From contig WQXE01000049.1 in NCBI GenBank assembly GCA_009784995.1, positions 1 to 13,121 on the forward strand: a stretch of 13,121 nucleotides of DNA, in the 5' to 3' direction. Under the pieces are notes generated by a model, which had not been told where the DNA came from, did no database searches, and saw only the letters and a program-made list of their open reading frames with translations. How positions within the stretch are numbered: the stretch's first letter is position 1; each line of letters starts with the position of its first letter. Shown in pieces: positions 1-7,958 of this stretch. Position numbers and translations under genes: made by a program. This DNA comes from Treponema sp. (lineage in GTDB: Bacteria > Spirochaetota > Spirochaetia > Treponematales > Breznakiellaceae).

Positions 1-427
1 AAAGGTGAAACAATTCAAAATCAATTTTATCAGAAGGAGCGTGGGAAAGCGCTAAAAGTATGGGTTTACGAGCGGCTGAACTTTCCAATTCAACCGCTAA
101 TCCCCAGCCGTCATGATCGCCGAATATCAATTTAAAAATGGCGGCTTGTTTTCCGTTATATTGAAAAAAATCAACATCACCGCGATTGGAAAGCCTTCTG
201 TTTACATCATTAACAAGTTCCAAAAGTGAATTAAAACGACCGTTATAAACTATTACATCAAAAATTAAACCTTGAGGTCCCGCGAAAGAAAAATGATCCT
301 TCCCGTCTCCGTCTGTGTATTCGTACCCTTCCGGCAGATCAATAAAAAAGCCCCATGTAGGTGAATACAAGGGTTCCGCGAAGGTAAAAAACGGAATAAA
401 AATCAAAAAGAACAATAGCTTTTTCAT
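1..427 (-). CDS. Secreted hypothetical protein, N-terminal 142 residues (runs off the left edge)
   Basis: Reading the minus strand from the ATG at 427-425 gives an open frame to base 1 with no stop, so the 3' part lies outside the window. A GAGG ribosome binding site sits 5 bases upstream of the ATG. The product starts MKKLLFF and has a short hydrophobic core ending TFA-EP, a typical type I signal peptide, so the mature protein is probably periplasmic or surface-exposed. The mature part (YSPTWGFFIDLPEGYEY and onward) looks like a small mixed alpha/beta domain with many aromatic residues. I do not recognise a named family; the look is that of a conserved Treponema secreted protein. It is divergent from the pseudouridine synthase gene and shares its promoter region. 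Coding is well supported by the signal peptide, ribosome site and long open frame; the function is unknown. Confidence 0.8.
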   Translation of the reverse strand, partial: MKKLLFFLIFIPFFTFAEPLYSPTWGFFIDLPEGYEYTDGDGKDHFSFAGPQGLIFDVIVYNGRFNSLLELVNDVNRRLSNRGDVDFFQYNGKQAAIFKLIFGDHDGWGLAVELESSAARKPILLALSHAPSDKIDFELFHL

Positions 428-471
428 AACAACCTCAATTTAACCTTATTAAAACAAAAATCTTGTTTTAT

Positions 472-479
472 ATTATAAT
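472..479. promoter_or_regulatory. Overlapping divergent -10 boxes (bidirectional promoter)
   Basis: The AT-rich stretch at 471-480 contains a perfect TATAAT on the plus strand (474-479) and a perfect TATAAT on the minus strand (477-472), overlapping by four bases. The plus box would start transcription about at 486-487, exactly on the GTG of the pseudouridine synthase. The minus box would start transcription near 465 and leave a leader of about 38 bases containing the GAGG site of the secreted protein gene. No good -35 hexamer is visible at the right spacing on either side. Symmetric -10 elements are a known cause of divergent transcription in bacteria; activity here is inferred. Confidence 0.5.
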
Positions 480-486
480 TATCGGT

Positions 487-1131
487 GTGAAAAACATAGA
501 AATTCTCCACGAAGACGCGCTTTCAATAATAGTAAACAAACCTGCGGGGCTTTCGGTACAGGGTGGAAAGGATATAAAAACCTCGCTGGACAAGCTCCTT
601 AACGAGTATTTAAAGGATTCCAATACAAGAGCGTATTTGGTTCACAGAATCGATAAGGATACATCAGGGGTAATATTGGCGGCTAAAACTAGCGAAGCGG
701 CTGCCGGGTTTTCGCGAATATTTGGCGAGCGGCGTAAAGTTGTAAAAATATATACCGCCGTATGCGCCGGAATCCCGCGAGAAAATAAAGGTATTATCAA
801 TGACGAATTAATGATTCGGGGTAGTTTAAAAAAATCACAAACCGGATACAAATTAATAAAAAGCGGCAAAATAGAAGAAGCCGAACAGGAATATTCGTTA
901 CTTGAATTGGATCTGGAAACAGGCAGAATGCATCAAATCCGCCGCCATCTTTCCCTGTTTGGAAATCCAATACTTGGAGACGACAAATACGGCGATTTTA
1001 CCCTTAATAAAAAATTGCGAAAAACAACAGGATTAAAAAGGTTATTACTTCATGCCTGCCGCCTTGTAATAAAAGAATTTGACATCGATATAACCGCTCC
1101 CGCGCCGATATATTTTAACAGATACATCTGA
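487..1131 (+). CDS. RluA-family pseudouridine synthase (single domain, no S4)
   Basis: Isomerises uridine to pseudouridine in rRNA or tRNA. Counting from the GTG at 487 the product is 214 residues, near the length of the short RluA subgroup and without the N-terminal S4 domain found in RluC/RluD. The family motifs are in order: VNKPAGLSVQ near residues 16-25; HRIDKDTSG at 53-61, with catalytic Asp56; KIYTAV; LETGRMHQIRRHL at 143-155; and LLLHA near the C terminus. An in-frame TTG at 463 extends the frame by eight hydrophobic residues, but the family normally starts just before the ILHEDALSIIVNKP segment. The TTG also lies upstream of a perfect TATAAT box and has no ribosome site, so I chose GTG 487, which would be leaderless. 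Family assignment is firm; the target nucleotide cannot be read from the sequence. Confidence 0.92.
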   Translation: MKNIEILHEDALSIIVNKPAGLSVQGGKDIKTSLDKLLNEYLKDSNTRAYLVHRIDKDTSGVILAAKTSEAAAGFSRIFGERRKVVKIYTAVCAGIPRENKGIINDELMIRGSLKKSQTGYKLIKSGKIEEAEQEYSLLELDLETGRMHQIRRHLSLFGNPILGDDKYGDFTLNKKLRKTTGLKRLLLHACRLVIKEFDIDITAPAPIYFNRYI

Positions 1132-1211
1132 CAGACGCCGTTATCAAACGCCGTTGATAAACGCGCCTGCCATTGACTTTAATCGGTATTTTTTTCACAA
1201 TTAGGTGAAGT

Positions 1212-1895
1212 ATGGAAGACAACGGCGTTCCTGTAACTCGTACATGGCTTGAAAGTTTAAGTACGGATGAATTAATAAAACTTGCCGACACTTACGGTGT
1301 TGATATACCTCCCGAACTTGAAAGAATTTTTATAATCGAAGAATTGCTTGAAATAGTTAACGCGCAATTGAACGAAAATGATATGTCCGAAGCTATCGAA
1401 GTAAACCCCGGTTATTCGGAATCGGCGTTGCTGCCAAAACAATATAATATATCTTTTATCGAAGTAATAATAAGAGACCCGCTTTGGGTTTTTGTATTTT
1501 GGGAAATAAAAGGTCACGACAGAGAAATCCATGAAAACGCCGGTGATTTTAACGGTTATATTCTGCGCGTTATTCCATTGGACAACGAAGGAAAAGAATT
1601 CCAATCCCGCGAAACATCTTTTTCCATTTCTGTCAACAAAGAAGACAACGCGAGATATTTGGGTTTAACAGAACACACAGAACACAATTCAAACAGTTAT
1701 GTTATACAACTTAACGTAATTCGCGGTGAAAACGAATTGCCGATTATATCATCCGCGCCATTTATTTTACCGCGCTTAATGGAAAACGAAACTATAAATG
1801 AGTTAAACGCTAACCCTTTAATACGATTATCAGGGGTGCAGGATGTTTCAATAATTAAAAATACAGGCCGCCAGTTCAGGCACAAGAGGTTATAA
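1212..1895 (+). CDS. DUF4912 protein with N-terminal SAP/Rho-N-like helices
   Basis: A 227-residue protein, predicted cytoplasmic because it has no signal peptide or membrane segment. Residues 12-52 (LESLSTDELIKLADTYGV and the helix after it) resemble the small helical SAP/Rho N-terminal fold. Residues about 74-190 carry the DUF4912 signature: LPKQY (74-78), then RDPLWVFVFWE (88-98), followed by a beta-rich segment ending APFILPR. The ATG at 1212 has an AGGTGA site four bases upstream. The stop is separated from the next ATG by one base, so the gene is almost certainly co-transcribed and probably translationally coupled with the GH57-fold gene. DUF4912 genes are known beside GH57/DUF1957 genes, which hints at a carbohydrate-related role. 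No biochemical function is established to my knowledge. The C-terminal tail is basic (RQFRHKRL). Confidence 0.87.
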   Translation: MEDNGVPVTRTWLESLSTDELIKLADTYGVDIPPELERIFIIEELLEIVNAQLNENDMSEAIEVNPGYSESALLPKQYNISFIEVIIRDPLWVFVFWEIKGHDREIHENAGDFNGYILRVIPLDNEGKEFQSRETSFSISVNKEDNARYLGLTEHTEHNSNSYVIQLNVIRGENELPIISSAPFILPRLMENETINELNANPLIRLSGVQDVSIIKNTGRQFRHKRL

Positions 1896-1896
1896 A

Positions 1897-3498
1897 ATGG
1901 ATTTCCGTTACGCGATCTCTATTGTTCTTGAAGCCCATATACCGTATGTAAAAGAATATAATAAAGAAGCCGACCTTACTTTAGCGGGAGAAGAAGGGCG
2001 TTTGTTTGAATATATTTGCGAAACTTTGCTTCCGCTTCTTGAAGTTTTACACCGCCTTGAAACCGACCATATTCCATTTAGAATATCGCTCGCGATTTCT
2101 CCTGTTTTATGTCATATGTTATGCGACGATCATCTTCAGAAAAAATTCCTTAACTACATGGACAAACAAATTGATTTTGGCATGCAGGAACTGGAACGAA
2201 CAAAAGATAATAACGATGTAAATAAACTCGCGTTAAATTATTATAACCTCGCGGTAGACAGAAGAATCGCCTATACGGAAAGGTACGAAAAGGATCTGTT
2301 AAAAGCGTTTGATTTTTACAGACGCAGGGGAAAAGTTGAAATACTTGGAAGCCCGGCAACTCACGCGTTTTTACCATTTTTAAGCCATAATTATGAATCA
2401 TTGCAAGCGCAAATGGAAACACCCGTAATAAATTACAGACGCAACTTTGGAAGCAGTTTACAGGGGTTTTGGCTGCCAAATCTGGGATGGACTCCCTCGA
2501 TGGATGAATTTTTAAAAGCGTACAATTACAGTTACACAATTGTTGACAGTCACGCTCTTTTATTCGGCAATCCGGCTCCCGCTAAAGGATGTTTTTTTCC
2601 TGTAAAAACACCTAACGGCACGATTATTCTCGCGAGGGATCTGCTCGCGCAGCGTGATATAGAAAAAATCGCGGCTGATGATTTATACCGTAATAATAAC
2701 CGCGATGTCGGTTATGAATTGGCGCCGGAAATAATTGGTCAATTTTTAAACGCGGAAGGCGGAAGAAGCAGAACCGGATACAAGTACTGGAGCCGCGCGG
2801 CTGCCGATATTAACGATCAAAATAATATTTACAACCCGCAGACAGCGAACGATAAAATTTCGCTGCATGTTAGATCATTTTTGGAAAATATGATTATCCG
2901 TTTGCATGAAGCGTCAAAAAACATGGAAGAAATTCCAATATGTTTGTATGCCAATAACGCGGATTTTTTTGGAAGTTTTTGGCATGAAGGTCCTGCATTT
3001 TTGGAAACGCTTTTTCGTATGGCGGCAGGATACAGGGATATAAAATTTATAAATCCAAGCGAGTATATTTTTAAATATAATATTTCATCATTGCAAACTG
3101 TGTCTCCGGAAATTTCTTCAAACGGTGTTAATGGATACTGTGAAACATGGCTGGATGATTCCAACGACTGGATATACCGCCATTTATACAGGGCTATGGA
3201 AAGAATGACCGAACTGGCGGAACGTTTCCCCGACGACACAGGTTTAAAAGAAAGAGCTTTAAACCAGGCTGCCCGGGAAATATTGCTCGCGCAATCCTCC
3301 GACTGGTCAGCTCTTTTATACAAACAGGATTCTACAGAATTCGCGCGCAACAAAGCGGAAAATACTCTTCGCAACTTTACTACGATTTACGAAGCGCTAG
3401 GAAGCAATTACATCAGCACCGAATGGCTTACAACTCTGGAACGCAGGCATAATATTTTCCCGAATATAAATTACAGAGTCTTTCGCCGAAAAAGATAA
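1897..3498 (+). CDS. GH57/DUF1957-fold protein, probable pseudoenzyme related to alpha-glucan branching enzymes
   Basis: A 533-residue protein with the overall layout of GH57 1,4-alpha-glucan branching enzymes: a GH57 barrel followed by a C-terminal DUF1957 helical part (WLDDSNDWIYRHL near 418-430 and ILLAQSSDW near 462-470). Recognisable motifs are LEAHIPYV (11-18), GSPATHAFLP (151-160), GFWLPNLGW (190-198) and NADFFGSFWHEGP (354-366). In active family members motif 1 begins HAH, motif 3 reads WLPE with the nucleophile Glu, and motif 4 begins with the acid/base Asp. Here these positions are Glu12, Asn195 and Asn354, so both catalytic acidic residues appear to be replaced although the surrounding motifs are kept. 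Glycosyl transfer is therefore unlikely; glucan binding or regulation is an inference. An AGAGG site precedes the ATG, which is one base after the DUF4912 stop. No signal peptide. Confidence 0.88.
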   Translation: MDFRYAISIVLEAHIPYVKEYNKEADLTLAGEEGRLFEYICETLLPLLEVLHRLETDHIPFRISLAISPVLCHMLCDDHLQKKFLNYMDKQIDFGMQELERTKDNNDVNKLALNYYNLAVDRRIAYTERYEKDLLKAFDFYRRRGKVEILGSPATHAFLPFLSHNYESLQAQMETPVINYRRNFGSSLQGFWLPNLGWTPSMDEFLKAYNYSYTIVDSHALLFGNPAPAKGCFFPVKTPNGTIILARDLLAQRDIEKIAADDLYRNNNRDVGYELAPEIIGQFLNAEGGRSRTGYKYWSRAAADINDQNNIYNPQTANDKISLHVRSFLENMIIRLHEASKNMEEIPICLYANNADFFGSFWHEGPAFLETLFRMAAGYRDIKFINPSEYIFKYNISSLQTVSPEISSNGVNGYCETWLDDSNDWIYRHLYRAMERMTELAERFPDDTGLKERALNQAAREILLAQSSDWSALLYKQDSTEFARNKAENTLRNFTTIYEALGSNYISTEWLTTLERRHNIFPNINYRVFRRKR

Positions 3499-3521
3499 AA
3501 ATTAGGAATCCAAAATAAAAA

Positions 3522-4799
3522 CTAAAAGTCTAATCTGTGAAGATCTTCTACGCGCTGCATAAGAGCTTCGCGGTTATCCAGTGTAACAAGACCTTCTATG
3601 GCGGGGTCGAACCTTGGGTTAAGCCTTACAGCTTCTTCCCAGCACAATCTGGCATCGGTAAAATTTCCTCGTGAATACGCTTCTAATCCCAATAAGTATA
3701 ATTCATCTACCCTGTCAGATGTTTGTTTGCGGTTATCATCACCCAGATCCAAACGCACTCCAAGACTAATCCTGTTAAGCGGCTGTAATTGAGTAAGCAA
3801 ATCCAATGAATAATTTATATCAAGAGCTATTTTTTCCATTTGAATCGCGCTGCCAATATTAAAACGGCTGCTTCCGGCTTTTATCATGAAACCGGAACGC
3901 ATTGTTAAAAAGTCGGTAATATTAGCGGAAAGACCAAAAGCCGCGTAAGGAAGTTCAGAAAGACCAAAATCACTCAAATTAACCGGTATGTTAAAATCAA
4001 ACGCTAAAAGAAGCGGGCGAATAGGTTTGTAAGAAATCGCGGCGTTTATAACTGTCGGCAGGGGATCGTCCATTACAGGCGGACCCAAATTACGTATAAC
4101 AAAAGCGGCGGAAGCGTTTTTCTCCCTGGAAGCGTAAAACTTAAATAAATCGAATCTTGTAAGCGCGCCTATATCAACCATTGCCGCGAACGCGGACTGA
4201 GAATCACCCGAACCGATGATAATTTCGTCAAAACTGTCGGTATAATCAGGCATTATACGAAAAGCGCCTTTAAAATTCATTCCAACAGATAATCCGTTAA
4301 AATAATATCCGGAAAATAAATTATAAGACGCGTTTAAAACAATTACACCTTCAGAATAATAACCGCTGGAAACTCTTTCACCGTATATATTATATTCAGT
4401 AAACGGAGTGTATAACCATTTCGCTCCAAAAGCAAAACCTAAATCTCCAAACCTGTTAGCGTAAGCGATCGCTTCAATATTGGTATCCGCTATCCAATTA
4501 TTGTGAAAAAACGCCAATTCAGATTTTTCAAGCATCGAAGAGCCGGCGGGGTTAAACTCAAGGAAGGAAACATCGTCCGAAACGGCGGCGAAAGCTCCTG
4601 CCATACCCTCCGAACGCCCGCCAAAAGGAATGTTTAAAACAGGAAAAGCGGTAAGACCCGCGTTTTTATCAACCCCATAAATATTATTTAAAAAATCCGT
4701 TAAATCCCCATACAGGTTTTCATCAAATGCCCATACGGAAAAAAGAGAAAAAAATATCAAAAAGGCGGCTAAAAAAACCACTTTCATAAAATTTTTCAT
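3522..4799 (-). CDS. UPF0164/FadL-like outer-membrane beta-barrel with C-terminal TPR
   Basis: A 425-residue exported protein. Residues 1-24 form a signal peptide ending VWA. The conserved head of the UPF0164/FadL-like group follows: GGRSEGMAGAFAAVSDD at 60-76 and EFNPAGSS at 81-88, containing the NPA motif typical of FadL. The middle, about 90-350, alternates short amphipathic strands with aromatic girdle residues, consistent with an outer-membrane barrel; FadL relatives import long-chain fatty acids or other hydrophobic compounds. After the last strand (SLGVRLDLG) residues about 365-400 form a TPR-like pair (LYLLGLEAYSRGNFTDARL and the helix after it), presumably periplasmic. The first ATG has AAGGG four bases upstream and gives the complete signal peptide; the next Met (residue 5) is less likely. 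It converges on the GH57-fold gene with only 23 bases between and no clear terminator, and is divergent from the large operon on the right. Confidence 0.88.
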   Translation of the reverse strand: MKNFMKVVFLAAFLIFFSLFSVWAFDENLYGDLTDFLNNIYGVDKNAGLTAFPVLNIPFGGRSEGMAGAFAAVSDDVSFLEFNPAGSSMLEKSELAFFHNNWIADTNIEAIAYANRFGDLGFAFGAKWLYTPFTEYNIYGERVSSGYYSEGVIVLNASYNLFSGYYFNGLSVGMNFKGAFRIMPDYTDSFDEIIIGSGDSQSAFAAMVDIGALTRFDLFKFYASREKNASAAFVIRNLGPPVMDDPLPTVINAAISYKPIRPLLLAFDFNIPVNLSDFGLSELPYAAFGLSANITDFLTMRSGFMIKAGSSRFNIGSAIQMEKIALDINYSLDLLTQLQPLNRISLGVRLDLGDDNRKQTSDRVDELYLLGLEAYSRGNFTDARLCWEEAVRLNPRFDPAIEGLVTLDNREALMQRVEDLHRLDF

Positions 4800-4850
4800 A
4801 CAACCCTTAGTATAAAGGCTAATAACCTTTAATATTCATCATTACAGGAT

Positions 4851-4856
4851 ATTATA
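4851..4856 (-). promoter_or_regulatory. -10 box for the UPF0164 gene
   Basis: The minus strand reads TATAAT here, which would start transcription near 4844 and give a leader of about 45 bases with an AAGGG ribosome site next to the ATG. The -35 region on that strand is only a T-rich run (about 4873-4879) without a consensus hexamer. The leader could form a small hairpin (TAAAGG 4813-4818 with CCTTTA 4826-4831). Confidence 0.45.
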
Positions 4857-4933
4857 CTACATAATGTATCGGAAAAAAGCAAAAAAAACAGTATACCCAA
4901 AAAAGGATTATCAATAAAAAGGTGTATAAATAC

Positions 4934-4939
4934 GATAAT
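4934..4939 (+). promoter_or_regulatory. Candidate -10 box for the large operon
   Basis: GATAAT lies in a very AT-rich stretch 17 bases before the ATG at 4956. A TTATCA at 4908-4913 could serve as -35, but the spacing of 20 is too long, so the promoter call is weak. If it is used, the leader is about 10 bases and contains no Shine-Dalgarno sequence. Confidence 0.3.
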
Positions 4940-4955
4940 ATATATAGTAGCAAAT

Positions 4956-7900
4956 ATGGCAAAATGCGCTCAAAGACTAACTATCTCAGGTTTCCTCATG
5001 GTATTATTACTGTTTGCTGCCTTAACTCCGGTTTTTGGCAGAGGCAGTCAGGAAGCTGATCTATCCAGAGCGGATGACCTTATAAGAGACAAAAAATACG
5101 ATGAAGCCATATTAATATTAAGCGATTTCGCGAGACGTAATCCCGACCAATTTGACCAAACCCAGCGCAGATTTAATCGAATTTATGAAATACAGGAAGA
5201 GTTTAACCGTATCGCTGACGAACTAATCGATACAATCATGAATGAACCGGAAAATGACGCAAAAATCCTAGCGTTAACAATCCGCCTTTATGATCTTGAA
5301 CATGAAGATAGCCCGCTTATTGTAAACTTTGTTGCGAGGGCAAGAGAAATCGCTCAATTTAACATAAACAGGAATTTACTGCGTGATATTTTAGCGAGAG
5401 GCCGTAACCATCTGGATTCTGGAAACAGCGCGGCGGCGCTCGCGGCTTATGCTGAAGGTATGAATTTCATGCGCGAGGAATTTTTCTCGGCAGGTTATGG
5501 CGATATTATCGAAAGTGACGTAAGACGGGAAACAGAAAGAATAAATTCAATGATTGCCGCTTTCCAGCAGGCAAGTACGCAAATGGGTAATATAGCGACA
5601 GAATATACCCGCGCTATAAACGCGGGAGAACTTGGAAGAATCCCGGAAATTACAAACCGTTTAATACCCGCGATGGACAGGTTTATATCTTTAAAACAAA
5701 ACTTGTATACATCAGCTTCTGTGTTTGACAGGATACTAAATGAACTTAGAACGATTAATCCCGCAATGATCGATCGCAATCATCTTTCGTTTGTTACTTT
5801 AGTCGTACACGGCAGACCTGAAGCCTCAATACAGGAAGGTATGTTCGGCGCGTTTGACACTTACTGGAATAGTTCCATAGGCGGAGTTTTAACCGCCATC
5901 GCGACACATGCCGAAAGAGCGAAAAATTCATCTATCGCCGCGATAAACGCTGGAGAATACCGCGCTGTCGCGCAATCATTGGAAAGAATAGAAAATTATA
6001 TAAACTTAACTCCGCTATTTTTTAATAAAACCCAGGAACTTTTTGCCGGCGCGAATCTTCAAACAATTACAATTTATGGAAACAGTATTCTGCTCGCGGA
6101 TATATCAACTTATATGGAATTAACAGCTTTGATTCAAGCCAATAATTTTCTTTTACAGGCATCAAATATCGCGACGCGTTTAAATGTCGATCGCTCTTCT
6201 CTTGTCCGCTGGCAGGATGGAATAATAAATACAGATACTGCTTTAAGAAACGAACTGCAAACAAGAAGTAACATAAGCGAACTAACGCGAGGATTAGAAA
6301 ACATAAAAACAAACGCCAATCTTGTACATACAGAAATTAATATATATCATCAGGTTTCGCATATCACAGACGCGATTGCCGCGATCGAAACAATTCAGGC
6401 GATTTTAAATACCGAAGATATCCAGGCGGCTCAAAGATATTACGCGATCGCGCAACACAGTCTTGATAATATCTTAGCGGAAAGAAGAGCGCAGCTGGAA
6501 AGCGGAATGAACCTTCTTGACGGAGAAATTTACGTAGACGAAGAAGGCGTAACTGTCACCTACCACTTCCCTACTGAAGCGTTACAGGAATTAACAACAA
6601 TGCTTTCGGCGTCATCGAGTGATATGAATAATGAAAGCTCCGTATTATCGCAATTTATAAATGAAACAACAGATATAACGGATGTTCCTGAAGCTGTTCA
6701 TCTTCAAACAACAATAAATGAATTGATAAATATACATACACAGGGTGTTACGCTTTCAGAAACCGCGCGTAACAGGTCAGGGCAAGCCGAAGCGTTAAGA
6801 CAGGAAGGAGACAGGCTTTTTAGGGAAGCTCGAGCCGCTTACGAAAGACGGGACTTTGAAGCAGCGAGAGGTTTTATAACACGCGCAGATCAAAATTACA
6901 GCCAATCGCTTGAAATACAGGAATCAGCGTCTTTGCGGCAAATGCGTGACACTCAATTTTTAAATCTCGCGCAGTTAATCCGAAGCGCGGAAAATGAATT
7001 AATTTTAGTGGAAGTACGCGAACTTATAGATAGCGCGAGAAATCAATATTATAACGGTGATTTCCAGCAAGCCGAAAGCGGTCTTACAAGAGCGAGAACC
7101 AGATGGAGTATAACAACTTCTGACGATCATGAAGAAATAATGATGTGGCTTGGAATTGTTCGCACAGCGTTATCCGCTACATCAGGCAGGGTAATTCCTC
7201 CTACAGCTCCCCTTTACGCGGAAATGAGCCAATTATTAAGCCAGGCGCAAAGAAATTATGAAGACGGAGTGCGCCTTATTAACGCGGGACAGAGAACACA
7301 GGGGATAACAAGATTTAACGAAGCGCAAGTTCTTACAAGAGAAGTAAAATTACTATTCCCGATCAATCAAGAAGCGGGTCTTATTGATTTAAGAATAGAA
7401 CAATATACAGACCGAGCGGCGTTTGACAGGCTTTTTGAACAACGCTTACAAACCGCTATTTCAGGAAGCAGAAACAGGTCTATGGACGCGTTTGCCGAGC
7501 TTCAGAACCTGGCGCAATTAAACCCCAATTACCCGAATATGAGACAGATTATCATTGACGCGGAAATCGCGATGGGTATTCGCCCGCCGCCTCCAAACCC
7601 GGCTGATTTAGCGAGGTCAAGAGATTTAACTGTATCGGCAAGACGTATAATTGACAGCGGCACAACAGCGCAGTATCAATCCGCTTTAAATGATTTAACA
7701 GCCGCGATACGTTTAGACCGTGATAATACCGAAGCTTCGCGTTTAAGAGACATACTTGTTAGAAGAATACAAACTCCAAGAAATATAGTTCTTTCCGCTC
7801 AGGATGAAGCGTCTTACCAGCAGGCGTTAAGCGCTTTTCAGGCGGGAAACAATTTAACAGCTTTAACAATAGTAACAAGGCTTATGCAAAATCAGGCGAA

Positions 7901-7958
7901 TCACGGCGTAACTAAATTAGTAGAGTTACACAGAAGGGTACAGCAGGCGACATTATGA
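4956..7958 (+). CDS. Large exported alpha-helical TPR-like repeat protein, function unknown
   Basis: A 1000-residue protein with an N-terminal signal peptide (basic start with Lys3 and Arg7, hydrophobic core 11-25, cleavage probably after VFG at 28), so it is likely periplasmic. The rest is almost wholly helical. A TPR-like pair sits at about 36-66 (SRADDLIRDKKYDEAILIL). Long coiled-coil-prone helices fill the middle. Further TPR-like units occur in the last third, for example RDFEAARGFI, NGDFQQAESGL, and the segment after a Pro run at 877-880. I recognise no enzyme motif; a scaffold or binding role is an inference. The ATG at 4956 lacks a clear ribosome site. The next in-frame Met (residue 15) would remove the basic start of the signal peptide, so the first ATG is preferred. 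The stop overlaps the next start (ATGA), indicating coupled translation with the receptor-phosphatase. Confidence 0.83.
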   Translation: MAKCAQRLTISGFLMVLLLFAALTPVFGRGSQEADLSRADDLIRDKKYDEAILILSDFARRNPDQFDQTQRRFNRIYEIQEEFNRIADELIDTIMNEPENDAKILALTIRLYDLEHEDSPLIVNFVARAREIAQFNINRNLLRDILARGRNHLDSGNSAAALAAYAEGMNFMREEFFSAGYGDIIESDVRRETERINSMIAAFQQASTQMGNIATEYTRAINAGELGRIPEITNRLIPAMDRFISLKQNLYTSASVFDRILNELRTINPAMIDRNHLSFVTLVVHGRPEASIQEGMFGAFDTYWNSSIGGVLTAIATHAERAKNSSIAAINAGEYRAVAQSLERIENYINLTPLFFNKTQELFAGANLQTITIYGNSILLADISTYMELTALIQANNFLLQASNIATRLNVDRSSLVRWQDGIINTDTALRNELQTRSNISELTRGLENIKTNANLVHTEINIYHQVSHITDAIAAIETIQAILNTEDIQAAQRYYAIAQHSLDNILAERRAQLESGMNLLDGEIYVDEEGVTVTYHFPTEALQELTTMLSASSSDMNNESSVLSQFINETTDITDVPEAVHLQTTINELINIHTQGVTLSETARNRSGQAEALRQEGDRLFREARAAYERRDFEAARGFITRADQNYSQSLEIQESASLRQMRDTQFLNLAQLIRSAENELILVEVRELIDSARNQYYNGDFQQAESGLTRARTRWSITTSDDHEEIMMWLGIVRTALSATSGRVIPPTAPLYAEMSQLLSQAQRNYEDGVRLINAGQRTQGITRFNEAQVLTREVKLLFPINQEAGLIDLRIEQYTDRAAFDRLFEQRLQTAISGSRNRSMDAFAELQNLAQLNPNYPNMRQIIIDAEIAMGIRPPPPNPADLARSRDLTVSARRIIDSGTTAQYQSALNDLTAAIRLDRDNTEASRLRDILVRRIQTPRNIVLSAQDEASYQQALSAFQAGNNLTALTIVTRLMQNQANHGVTKLVELHRRVQQATL

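Noticed and set aside
1141..1160. Inverted repeat TTATCAA/TTGATAA after the pseudouridine synthase as a terminator
   Set aside because: The stem has only seven mostly A-T pairs with a six-base loop and no T-run follows, so a terminator call is not supported.
1173..1201. TTGACT with CACAAT at 17-base spacing as a promoter for the DUF4912 gene
   Set aside because: The transcription start would fall at about 1208, removing the AGGTGA ribosome site (1203-1208) from the message. The -10 match is also poor.
2829..3374. Minus-strand open frame of 181 codons opposite the GH57-fold gene
   Set aside because: It overlaps conserved GH57 and DUF1957 motifs on the plus strand and has no supporting features of its own.
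3499..3521. Terminator between the convergent GH57-fold and UPF0164 genes
   Set aside because: The 23-base gap is AT-rich but has no stem longer than a few pairs; termination may occur inside the neighbouring genes or by Rho.
4998..5000. Alternative start at Met15 of the 1000-residue repeat protein
   Set aside because: It would remove the basic n-region of the signal peptide, and its AGG is poorly placed about nine bases away.
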